Shown here piece after piece: positions 1-5,924 of a DNA stretch of 9,555 nucleotides. The first letter of the stretch is position 1, and each line of letters starts with the position of its first letter. The DNA comes from CAZGSN01 sp964371655 (GTDB taxonomy: Bacteria; Desulfobacterota; Binatia; HRBIN30). A program made the position numbers and the translations under genes. Location of the stretch: NCBI GenBank assembly GCA_964371655.1, contig CAYJOD010000145.1:1-9555 (forward strand). The letters run 5' to 3'. The notes beneath the pieces are model-generated. The model was not told the origin of the DNA. It did no database searches and saw only the letters and a list, made by a program, of their open reading frames with translations.

Positions 1-54
1 GGGATGCTCCGGGACGCGCGCCAAGGCCGGGCTGCGAGTTGTGTGTAATGATGT

Positions 55-71
55 GGGTTAGGGTGGGGGCC
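55..71 (+). repeat. Possible fragment of the 1983-2030 hairpin repeat
   Basis: These 17 bases match the 3' tail of the hairpin repeat at 2014-2030 at 16 of 17 positions (GGGTTAGGGTG followed by a G-rich end and CC). The hairpin-forming part is absent here. It lies just past the stop of the minus-strand reductase gene. A short G-rich match could be chance, so this is only a candidate second, truncated copy. Confidence 0.3.
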
Positions 72-79
72 GTCCGTCG

Positions 80-427
80 CTACAGCAGCTCCAATACCTT
101 CTCCGGCGGTCGCCCGAGGACGGCCTTGTTACCGCGCGCCGCGATCGGCCGCTCGATGAGAATCGGATGCTTCGCCATGGCGTCGAGGATCTCTTCCTCC
201 GAGCTGTGCGCGCTCAGCTTGGCCTGCTTGTACGCTTCCTCGCCTTTGCGCAGCCACGCCGCCGGCGTCAAAGCGAGCTTCTGGCGCAGCGCCTGCAGCT
301 CGTCGCGTGTCGGCGGCTGCTTGAGATACTCGACGACGTTCACGGGCACCTTGCGCTCCTCGAGCAACGCCAAGGCCGCACGGCTCTTCGAACAGCGGGG
401 GTTGTGATAGATGGTAATCTTCTCCAT
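80..427 (-). CDS. arsC: ArsC/YfgD-family arsenate reductase-like protein
   Basis: A 115-residue thioredoxin-fold reductase of the ArsC family. Characterised members reduce arsenate to arsenite in the cytoplasm using glutathione and glutaredoxin. It begins MEKITIYHNPRCSKSR, placing the nucleophilic cysteine at Cys12 as in E. coli ArsC. The C-terminal half carries LIERPI and GRPPEKVLELL, the conserved Arg-containing segments expected in the family. Length and the RPI/GRPPE endings look closer to E. coli YfgD than to plasmid ArsC, so true arsenate reduction is not assured; no other ars gene is in the window. The start at 427 is chosen because the conserved N-terminal strand begins there; the open frame continues upstream without family similarity. 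No clear ribosome binding site is visible. The gene is divergent from the VOC gene, with 18 bp between start codons. Confidence 0.93.
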   Translation of the reverse strand: MEKITIYHNPRCSKSRAALALLEERKVPVNVVEYLKQPPTRDELQALRQKLALTPAAWLRKGEEAYKQAKLSAHSSEEEILDAMAKHPILIERPIAARGNKAVLGRPPEKVLELL

Positions 428-445
428 AGGAGCCGCATCGTAAAG

Positions 446-1111
446 ATGGAATTGGATAGCGTCCAGATCAGCGTCGAACGTCTCGGGCCAGCCGCGCTCG
501 ACTATGAAATCATCCTCGGCTTCCCGGCCTACGCGCACGAGGGTGTCGTGCGCTTTCAATTGGAGCGCGGCGCGGTCGAGCTCAAGCAAGGCGAACCTGG
601 CGAACGTCTACTGCGTTTCGTGTCGCCTACCATCCAGCAGCCGCAGCTCGAATCGTACTTCGGTGTCGCGGTGCGTATCGACCCCCACCCGCATACGCCC
701 GAGCCGGTGGTCCGTAGCGAGAACGCTGCACTCGCGATCGATCACGTCGTCATCCAAACCATTGACCCGGAGCGCGCGATTTCGCTGTGGCGCGATACCC
801 ACGGGTTGCGCTTGGCATTCGACAAGGAGTTCCCCGAGCGCGGCCTGCGTCTGCTGTTCTTTCGCAGCGCCGCGATCACCCTGGAGTACGCCGCACCCTA
901 TCCGCCGGCACCCTCCAGCGAGCCGGACCGCTTTCATGGCATCTCATATCGGGTGCCGAGCATCGAGCGCGCCCAGTCGCGCTTACGGGCCGTCGGTGTG
1001 GAGGTGAGTGAAGTGCGCGAGGGGCACCGCCCCAACAGCTCGGTGTGCACCGTGCGCTCGGGGACCTGCGGCGTTCCGACGCTGTTGATCGAAGTGCACG
1101 GCGACAAGTAG
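446..1111 (+). CDS. Glyoxalase/VOC-superfamily protein
   Basis: A 221-residue soluble protein. Residues about 96-221 form a VOC (glyoxalase/bleomycin resistance/dioxygenase) module: it opens with IDHVVIQTIDPERA, continues with the LEYAAP strand, then a second half beginning FHGISYRV and ending LLIEV. His100, Glu147, His164 and Glu216 fall at the places where VOC enzymes hold a divalent metal, so metal binding is plausible. Residues 1-95 look like a degenerate, strand-rich VOC half without clear ligands. Substrate is unknown. An AGGAG at 428-432 lies 13 nt before the ATG, rather far; a later start is possible but would cut the N-terminal half. It is followed after 74 bp by the SDR gene on the same strand, so co-transcription is possible. 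Confidence 0.82.
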   Translation: MELDSVQISVERLGPAALDYEIILGFPAYAHEGVVRFQLERGAVELKQGEPGERLLRFVSPTIQQPQLESYFGVAVRIDPHPHTPEPVVRSENAALAIDHVVIQTIDPERAISLWRDTHGLRLAFDKEFPERGLRLLFFRSAAITLEYAAPYPPAPSSEPDRFHGISYRVPSIERAQSRLRAVGVEVSEVREGHRPNSSVCTVRSGTCGVPTLLIEVHGDK

Positions 1112-1185
1112 GCGCGCCACCGGACGCCTGCTTTTGTTGTCGTCGCCAAGGATTGCGAACGAAACCACCACGGACGGGAGTCACG

Positions 1186-1956
1186 ATGAAGGATCTGTTT
1201 TCGATTGCAGGCAAGGTCGCGCTGGTGACCGGCGGCTCGCGCGGCATCGGCCGCATGATTGCACAGGGCTTCGTCGAAGCCGGTGCCAAGGTCTACATCT
1301 CGGCGCGCAAACGCGAGGCCTGCGAGCAAACGGCGAGCGAGCTGGCGAAGATCGGACCTTGCGTGGCGCTGAGCGCGGATCTCTCGGTTGAATCGGGGGC
1401 CAAGCAGCTTGCGGCGGAGATCGCGCGCCGCGAACCGCAGCTCCACATCCTGGTGAACAACGCCGGTGCGAATTGGGGTGCGCCGCTCAGCGAGTACCCG
1501 GACGCGGCCTGGGACAAGGTTCTCGGCACCAACGTGAAGGGTCCGTTCTTCCTGACCCGCGAGCTGCTGCCGTTGTTGGAGAAGGCCGCGCGTCCGGGAG
1601 ATCCGGCGCGCGTCATCAACATCGGTTCCATCGACGGGCTCCAAGTTTCGCTGCTCGAGACCTACGCGTACTCGGCGAGCAAAGCCGCGATCCATCACCT
1701 GACCCGGGTTCTCGCTCGGGCTCTTGCCTCACGTGGAATCACCGTCAACGCCGTCGCCCCCGGACCCTTCGAGAGCAAGATGATGGCGCAGACACTGGAT
1801 CAGTTCAGGGACGCGATTGTCGCCTCGTGCCCACTCGGCCGCATCGGCGAGCCCGAAGACATGGCCGGGATCGCGATCTATCTATCGTCGCGAGCCGGCG
1901 CCTACGTCACCGGCGCCGTGATCCCCGTCGACGGCGGCATCGCGACCTGCAAGTAA
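1186..1956 (+). CDS. Short-chain dehydrogenase/reductase, RhlG-like
   Basis: A 256-residue classical SDR oxidoreductase acting in the cytoplasm with NAD(P)H. The sequence shows the cofactor-binding TGGSRGIG at residues 15-22, NNAG at 91-94, and the catalytic tetrad Asn116, Ser148, Tyr162 and Lys166 (YSASK). Arg41-Lys42 after the second beta strand favour NADP(H). The C-terminal AYVTGAVIPVDGG is typical of 3-oxoacyl reductase-type SDRs. Overall it resembles Pseudomonas RhlG (QM/RMIAQG after the glycine motif, ARVINIGS, GRIGEPEDMA), an NADPH-dependent beta-ketoacyl reductase, but its substrate cannot be read from sequence. The start is set by ATG 1186 with GGGAG at 1176-1180 and 5 nt spacing; an upstream in-frame extension to 1045 lies inside the VOC gene and lacks family similarity. 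Length is normal. Confidence 0.95.
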   Translation: MKDLFSIAGKVALVTGGSRGIGRMIAQGFVEAGAKVYISARKREACEQTASELAKIGPCVALSADLSVESGAKQLAAEIARREPQLHILVNNAGANWGAPLSEYPDAAWDKVLGTNVKGPFFLTRELLPLLEKAARPGDPARVINIGSIDGLQVSLLETYAYSASKAAIHHLTRVLARALASRGITVNAVAPGPFESKMMAQTLDQFRDAIVASCPLGRIGEPEDMAGIAIYLSSRAGAYVTGAVIPVDGGIATCK

Positions 1957-1982
1957 GCTCCACCCGGCTTCAAAGTACGCTC

Positions 1983-2030
1983 CCCTCTCCCGCATCACTT
2001 CGGGCGCGGGAGAGGGTTAGGGTGAGGGCC
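1983..2030 (+). repeat. Hairpin-type interspersed repeat after the SDR gene
   Basis: An 11-bp perfect inverted repeat, CCCTCTCCCGC at 1983-1993 and GCGGGAGAGGG at 2006-2016, with a 12-nt loop, followed by TTAGGGTGAGGG. It starts 26 bp past the SDR stop. Similar CCCTCTCCC...GGGAGAGGGTTAGGGTGAGGG units are, from general familiarity, scattered through many GC-rich genomes. The stem could also end SDR transcription, but no T-run follows, so intrinsic terminator function is doubtful. Confidence 0.7.
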
Positions 2031-2131
2031 TCTTTCCGTTCGTAGTTTCGAAACCGACCTTCAGGTAACGGACCGGTGAACGTCTGTCTTCTCAACTCGT
2101 CTGTCGTCCGAGGTTGCCCATTTCCAACCGG

Positions 2132-2143
2132 TCATCTAGATGA
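2132..2143. promoter_or_regulatory. Putative autoregulatory operator of the toxin-antitoxin pair
   Basis: TCATCTAGATGA is a perfect 12-bp palindrome directly before the antitoxin start at 2149; it contains the alternative starts at 2140 and 2143. Phd/YefM antitoxins repress their own operon by binding short palindromes at the promoter, so this is the natural operator candidate. The placement is seen; the function is inferred. Confidence 0.4.
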
Positions 2144-2148
2144 TGCTT

Positions 2149-2388
2149 ATGACCATTTCAGTGACCGAGTTCAAAGCGCACTGTCTTGAGATTCTCCGGA
2201 ATGTTGAGCAGCGGGGGGGCACCGTCGAGATCGAGCGTCGCGGCCGCGTCGTGGCGCGACTGGTTCCGGTGATCGGACATCACGCGGAAGCGACGCGCCC
2301 GTGGGAGCGGCTCCTCGGGACCGGACGACTTGATGCCGCACCGGGAGAGTCTGTTCTTCACGACAAGGATTTCGAGGCCACGCGTTGA
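2149..2388 (+). CDS. Phd/YefM-family antitoxin
   Basis: A 79-residue antitoxin of a type II toxin-antitoxin system. The N-terminal part, MTISVTEFKAHCLEILRNVE followed by VEIERRGRVVARLVPV, is the Phd/YefM DNA-binding fold. The C-terminal part (TRPWERLLGTGRLDAAPGES to DKDFEATR) is the flexible, acidic toxin-binding tail common in partners of PIN toxins. ATG 2149 is chosen because family members begin M-x-T-I-S at this point; ATG 2140 and 2143 are in frame and would add MML or ML, but lie within a palindrome that looks like an operator. No good ribosome binding site precedes any of the three. Its stop overlaps the toxin start by 4 bp, so the two genes are translationally coupled. The protein is expected to neutralise the toxin and repress the operon. 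Confidence 0.9.
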   Translation: MTISVTEFKAHCLEILRNVEQRGGTVEIERRGRVVARLVPVIGHHAEATRPWERLLGTGRLDAAPGESVLHDKDFEATR

Positions 2389-2789
2389 GCGTTGTCCTCG
2401 ACACCCACATCTGGCTGTGGTGGTTGCTGGGCCAAGACGAGCTCCCCACCAGAGAGCGAGTCGCGCTGGCGCGTTTGGCGGAAGAGAAGCCGCCGATTCT
2501 GCCGGCCATCTGCTTGTGGGAGGCACAGATGCTCCACAGCAAGGGGAGACTCGCGATATCGGTGCCGTTCGAGCGCTGGCTTCGGGAGGCGGCACAGCCG
2601 GCGGTGGTTCAAATCGCGCCGCTCAGTGTTGATGTCGTATTGGCCATCGATGCGTTGCCCCCGTCGTTTCATGGCGATCCAGCGGACCGGATGATCGTTG
2701 CGACAGCCAAGGGTCTGAAGCTTCCTCTCGCGACGCACGACGATCGTATTCGACGCGCGCGGGTCGTCTCGCTGTGGCGTCCTGCCTGA
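2385..2789 (+). CDS. vapC: VapC-family toxin, PIN-domain ribonuclease
   Basis: A 134-residue single PIN domain, the normal size for VapC. It opens VVLDTHIWLWWL with Asp6. Glu46 lies in LWEAQML, Asp101 in DPADRMIVATA, and Asp119/Asp120 in LATHDDRI; these are the acidic Mg-binding residues of the endonuclease site, so the enzyme looks intact. VapC toxins cleave tRNA or rRNA and halt growth when the antitoxin is lost; the specific target cannot be read here. Translation starts at TTG 2385, overlapping the antitoxin stop (TTGA). GAGG at 2374-2377 with 7 nt spacing supports this, and no other start precedes the conserved first strand. The antitoxin partner is Phd/YefM type, a common pairing. Confidence 0.93.
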   Translation: MSVVLDTHIWLWWLLGQDELPTRERVALARLAEEKPPILPAICLWEAQMLHSKGRLAISVPFERWLREAAQPAVVQIAPLSVDVVLAIDALPPSFHGDPADRMIVATAKGLKLPLATHDDRIRRARVVSLWRPA

Positions 2790-2844
2790 TCTCACGTTAG
2801 TCGTGACGCCTTGTTCTACGAGTCCGTCGCGGTAGATTGCCCTG

Positions 2845-3072
2845 GTGGTCGAGCCGCACTTCCCTGGAACCCAGCCGCCGGAACGCCGTGCTCAAGTCGA
2901 GTCCTTCGGTCTGCAGCTGAATCTCCGTGTGCTGCTTGCGGAAGACGGCAGCACACGCCCTCCCTGGTGGGAGGACGTGCGCACGAGCCCGACCGCGGTC
3001 GCCGTCAGCGGTAGCATCGAAGAGATGTTGGCCGTTCTGGCGATGCACAGCCGTCACGCCGCCGCAGGTTGA
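2845..3072 (+). CDS. Doubtful small hypothetical protein
   Basis: A possible 75-residue ORF starting GTG, with an in-frame stop just upstream at 2833-2835. The translation contains FGLQLNLRVLLAEDG, PPWWEDV and a helical SIEEMLAVLAM, more protein-like in composition than the other frames here. There is no clear ribosome binding site and I recognise no family. It ends 2 bp before the target duplication of the adjacent insertion. It could be a real small gene, a gene remnant, or chance. Confidence 0.25.
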   Translation: MVEPHFPGTQPPERRAQVESFGLQLNLRVLLAEDGSTRPPWWEDVRTSPTAVAVSGSIEEMLAVLAMHSRHAAAG

Positions 3073-3082
3073 GGCCCAACGA

Positions 3083-3254
3083 GGCTTTGCACACAAGTTC
3101 GTCGTGGGCGCTTTGGAGTGCGGGAGCTTGCTCCCGCTTTTCTGTCACCCCCACGGCTCACGGCGCCGAATCGAACAAAGCGGTGGCAAGCCACCGCACT
3201 CCACAACTTATCGTGTCCACCGATCGTCCCACGGCCGAATTTATGTGCAAAGCC
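3083..3254. mobile_element. MITE-like element with 9-bp target-site duplication
   Basis: A 172-bp non-coding element bounded by the perfect direct repeat GCCCAACGA at 3074-3082 and 3255-3263. Its ends are inverted repeats of 26-27 bp (3083-3108 and 3228-3254): the outer 10 bases, GGCTTTGCAC and GTGCAAAGCC, match perfectly, and the inner part has a few mismatches and one gap. Inside lies the two-hairpin repeat at 3110-3203. No transposase is encoded, so it would need one supplied in trans. A 9-bp duplication is typical of some DDE transposases, for example in the IS1 and IS4 families, but the responsible family cannot be named. The pre-insertion site would be 3074-3082 joined to 3264. Confidence 0.75.
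3110..3203. repeat. Two-hairpin repeat, copy 1
   Basis: Two perfect hairpins flank a 42-nt spacer: GCGGGAGC-TT-GCTCCCGC at 3120-3137 and GCGGTGGC-AA-GCCACCGC at 3180-3197. The outer ends TGGAGTGCGG (3114-3123) and CCGCACTCCA (3194-3203) are also complementary, as are CGCTTT (3135-3140) and AAAGCG (3177-3182), so the whole unit can fold on itself. The first 31 bases are identical to copy 2 at 5790-5820. The second hairpin differs from copy 2 only at 3184 and 3193, two bases that pair with each other. Confidence 0.85.
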
Positions 3255-3417
3255 GCCCAACGACTACATTTCCCAGCAGCTGCCGGTCGCGGCGGTGTGG
3301 AGCTTCGGCTTCGCAAGACCCTATTGGGATTCCATCGCGTTTTGCGCTACAAGTCGCGGCCAATTATGGGTTGCGCACCACCCCGGGTGGGGAAAGAGCC
3401 CAACAAGCGTGACGTGG

Positions 3418-3480
3418 GCGTTTCTGTATAGCCTCTAACCTCTGATGAGGGTAATGGAACGCGAAGGCTGTTGGAGGAGG
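3418..3480 (+). promoter_or_regulatory. Possible folded leader plus strong ribosome binding site
   Basis: GCGTTTC at 3418-3424 can pair with GGAACGC at 3456-3462 (one G-T pair), enclosing a small hairpin CCTC-TGAT-GAGG at 3439-3450. An alternative pairing AGCCT (3430-3434) with AGGCT (3465-3469) competes with it. GGAGGAGG at 3473-3480, 7 nt before ATG 3488, is a very strong ribosome binding site. I recognise no known riboswitch; the pairing may be chance. Between 3264 and 3417 I see no gene or clear signal. Confidence 0.3.
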
Positions 3481-3487
3481 GTTTGAT

Positions 3488-5680
3488 ATGTCCAGAATCG
3501 AAATGCTGCATTCCTGTGGGCGACGCCGGCACGCCGTCATTCACGGGGCGACACTTGCGGTGGCCGCGGTCGTCTTGCTGGCGCAGGCCGCGGGTGCCGT
3601 AGAGATCGTTAGCATCGCGGTTTCGGGCAAGGCCGGTAACTTCTTTAGCTCCGGTCCGATTGCCAACGCCGACGGTAACTTCATCGCGTTCTACTCCGAC
3701 GCCTTCGATCTGGTGCACGGCGACGTGAACCAAGCGCGCGACGTGTTCGTGCGTGATCGCGGCGCCCAGACCACGGAGATCATCAGCGTCAACAGCGCCG
3801 GCGAGCAAGCCAATCGCCCCAGTCATGCCCAGGGCGACACTCCGGCAATCAACGGCGCGGGTGACGTCGTGGCGTTCTACTCCGACGCCACCAACTTGGT
3901 CGCGGACGACACCAACGCGCAGACCGACGTCTTCGTCCGCAACCGCGGCCCGCAAACGACCGAGATCGTGAGCCTCGCCGCCGACGGCGCGCAGGGGAAC
4001 GGCCCCAGTCTCAATCCATCGATCGATTTGTCCGGGAACCTGGTGGCGTACCAATCCCTGGCTTCCAATCTCGTCGGCGGCGACAGCAATGGCGTGTCCG
4101 ACATCTTCGTCCGCGATCGCGCCGCCGCAACCACCGAGCGGATCTGCGACAACGTTCAAGGCAACGGCAGTAGCTTTGCTCCTGCGATCAGCGCCGACGG
4201 TTTCGTCGTCGCCTTCACCTCGGCGGCCAACAATTTGGTTGCGGGGGATAGCAACGGTAAGCTCGATGTTTTCACCTGCGACCGGCGCACCGGCGCGATC
4301 GAGATGATCAGCGTCAGCTCCGCCGGCGTCCTGGGCAACGGCGACAGCATCCTGCCGGCGATCAGCTTCGATGGCCGCTTTGTCGCCTACAAGTCGTTGG
4401 CCAACAATCTCGTTCCCAATGATCACAACAACACCGTCGACGTGTTCGTGCGTGATCGGACCCGCGGTACCACGGAACGGGTCAGCGTCAATACCTTCGG
4501 CGGCGACGCCAACGATGCGTCCTACCCACCGAGCATCAGCTTCGACGGCCGCTTCGTCGCGTTCGGCTCGGCTGCGAACAACCTCGTCCACAGCGACTTC
4601 AATGAATTGCCCAGCGTCTTCGTGCGCGACATCACCATGGGCTTCACCCTGCTTGTGGATGTGAACGACGCCGGAGAGCAAGCCGACGCAGCCACTCTCG
4701 ACGTGCCGCCGGCGATCAGCGGCGACGGGCGCCAGATCGGCTATGTGTCGCTTGCCACCAACCTGAATCCCAACGATCGCAACGACAGCGCGGATGTCTA
4801 CCTCGGCCGCAACCCATTCTTCTGCGACGACGTGAATCCATGCCCGCCACCGTTGATTTGTGTCGACGGGATGTGCGTCCCGCCGAGCGGATGTGACGAA
4901 CGGACTGGAACCTGCACCCCGACGTCAACGAGAACGAGCTCACCAACACCCACCAACACCGCCCCTCCGTCGAACGACTGCTGTCAGTGCGCCAACAATA
5001 CTTGTGACCAGCCGGGTCCCTCGGGCTGCCGTCCCGACTGTGTGCTCGTTTCAAATGCGGGGTGCCTGAGCAGCGGCAACTGCGCCACCTTCACAACGAC
5101 GCCAACAGTGACACCGACGGCAACGCCGACCAATACTGCGAAAGACTGCTGCCAGTGTGGCACCGAGGCTTGTGAGCAGCCGGGCGCTGCCGGTTGTCGG
5201 GCCGGGTGCGATATCGTCCCCGACGCGGTGTGCTTGAATGGCGTCCACTGTGCCACCCTCACCCCCATGCCTATCACCCCCACGCCCACGGTGACGCCGA
5301 CACTTACGAAGACGGTGTGCGCGCTGGCGACCGCAACACCGTGCCAGTTGGGCTCCATCCCGAACTGCAGCGATCCGAGCGATCCCTGTACGTGCAACGG
5401 CTGCATACCGTGTCCGCAGCCCACGACCTGCGGGCCCGGCGCTCAATGCGTCTACCACACGTTCAACTCTTGCGTGTGCAGTTGCGAAACTCCTCCGACC
5501 TTGACCCCGACACCGGTGCACACCTCTACGCTTACGCCCGTGGTGACGCCAACCAAGAAGAAGCTGGACCATGACGGCTGCCAATTATCGCCGCAGTCGT
5601 CGGCGCACGGCAGCGGCGCCTTGCTGTGGCTGGCGAGCGCCGCCGCTCTGCTGTGGCGCCGGCGCCGGGATGTGAAGTAA
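3488..5680 (+). CDS. Secreted seven-repeat beta-propeller protein with Cys-rich modules and C-terminal anchor tail
   Basis: A 730-residue exported protein. Residues 1-37 are a signal peptide (Arg12-Arg14, hydrophobic core, AGA before Val38). Residues 38 to about 440 hold seven repeats of about 58 residues with consensus DGRFVAF-S-A-NLV--D-N---DVFVRDR---TTE-ISV---G--AN, resembling TolB/WD40-like (PD40) blades; seven fits one closed propeller. From about 444 come Cys-rich segments joined by Thr/Pro linkers (TPTVTPTATPT). Two are clearly duplicated: NDCCQC near 496 and KDCCQC near 552. The tail has Cys698, a hydrophobic stretch at 711-723 and RRRR at 724-727, like MYXO-CTERM-type sorting signals, suggesting surface anchoring. 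Blade 4 is shortened. It has its own strong ribosome binding site and no operon partner. Ligand and role are unknown; no catalytic residues are recognised. Confidence 0.9.
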   Translation: MSRIEMLHSCGRRRHAVIHGATLAVAAVVLLAQAAGAVEIVSIAVSGKAGNFFSSGPIANADGNFIAFYSDAFDLVHGDVNQARDVFVRDRGAQTTEIISVNSAGEQANRPSHAQGDTPAINGAGDVVAFYSDATNLVADDTNAQTDVFVRNRGPQTTEIVSLAADGAQGNGPSLNPSIDLSGNLVAYQSLASNLVGGDSNGVSDIFVRDRAAATTERICDNVQGNGSSFAPAISADGFVVAFTSAANNLVAGDSNGKLDVFTCDRRTGAIEMISVSSAGVLGNGDSILPAISFDGRFVAYKSLANNLVPNDHNNTVDVFVRDRTRGTTERVSVNTFGGDANDASYPPSISFDGRFVAFGSAANNLVHSDFNELPSVFVRDITMGFTLLVDVNDAGEQADAATLDVPPAISGDGRQIGYVSLATNLNPNDRNDSADVYLGRNPFFCDDVNPCPPPLICVDGMCVPPSGCDERTGTCTPTSTRTSSPTPTNTAPPSNDCCQCANNTCDQPGPSGCRPDCVLVSNAGCLSSGNCATFTTTPTVTPTATPTNTAKDCCQCGTEACEQPGAAGCRAGCDIVPDAVCLNGVHCATLTPMPITPTPTVTPTLTKTVCALATATPCQLGSIPNCSDPSDPCTCNGCIPCPQPTTCGPGAQCVYHTFNSCVCSCETPPTLTPTPVHTSTLTPVVTPTKKKLDHDGCQLSPQSSAHGSGALLWLASAAALLWRRRRDVK

Positions 5681-5725
5681 CGAGCTCGGGAGCTGCGGCT
5701 ATCGACCGGAGGCGTCAGGAAAGCA

Positions 5726-5750
5726 CAGAGCCGCGACCGTAAGGGAGCGG
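5726..5750. repeat. Short hairpin repeat with GTAA loop
   Basis: The last 20 bases (5731-5750) fold as CCGC-GA-CC, loop GTAA, GG-GA-GCGG. That gives four outer and two inner Watson-Crick pairs, separated by two opposed G-A mismatches, under a GNRA-type tetraloop. From general familiarity, close relatives of this CAGAGCCGCGACCGT...GGGAGCGG word recur between genes in other bacterial genomes. Only one copy is in this window, so its repeat status rests on that recollection. Confidence 0.5.
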
Positions 5751-5789
5751 TGCGTGGGATGGCCACCCCGCCCCCGAGGTTGGTGGCGA

Positions 5790-5880
5790 GCTTTGGAGTG
5801 CGGGAGCTTGCTCCCGCTTTGGGCGGGGGGGGCTAGCGCAGCACGCGCGAAAGCGGCGGCAAGCCGCCGCACTCCAAAGC
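5790..5880. repeat. Two-hairpin repeat, copy 2
   Basis: A 91-bp unit with 14-bp perfect terminal inverted repeats, GCTTTGGAGTGCGG (5790-5803) and CCGCACTCCAAAGC (5867-5880). Its hairpins are GCGGGAGC-TT-GCTCCCGC (5800-5817) and GCGGCGGC-AA-GCCGCCGC (5853-5870). The 29-base stretch 5821-5849 is unlike that of copy 1, so only the ends are conserved. No target duplication is visible. It ends 44 bp before the lipoprotein start and would be in that gene's leader if transcription begins upstream. Confidence 0.88.
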
Positions 5881-5924
5881 CGGCCAGGCCGGCGCAAGGT
5901 GGCTCGAGTCTGAAGGGGCAGCTT

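Noticed and set aside
934..1698. A 254-codon minus-strand open frame
   Set aside because: It is antisense to the intact SDR gene, has low-complexity Arg-rich composition and no ribosome binding site or recognisable motif.
3441..3466. CTGATGAG followed by a GAA-containing stretch, resembling a hammerhead ribozyme core
   Set aside because: The bases between do not form stem II, the GAAA is GAAG, and stems I and III are not evident.
3347..4681. A 444-codon open frame on the minus strand, rich in Val, Ala, Asp and His
   Set aside because: It is the antisense of the propeller gene. Its length comes from the biased codon use and the repeats of the plus-strand gene, and its own apparent repeats mirror the blades.
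5099..5134. Short tandem DNA repeats that might suggest a CRISPR or minisatellite
   Set aside because: They encode the Thr-Pro linker in frame, units are irregular and short, and there are no spacers.
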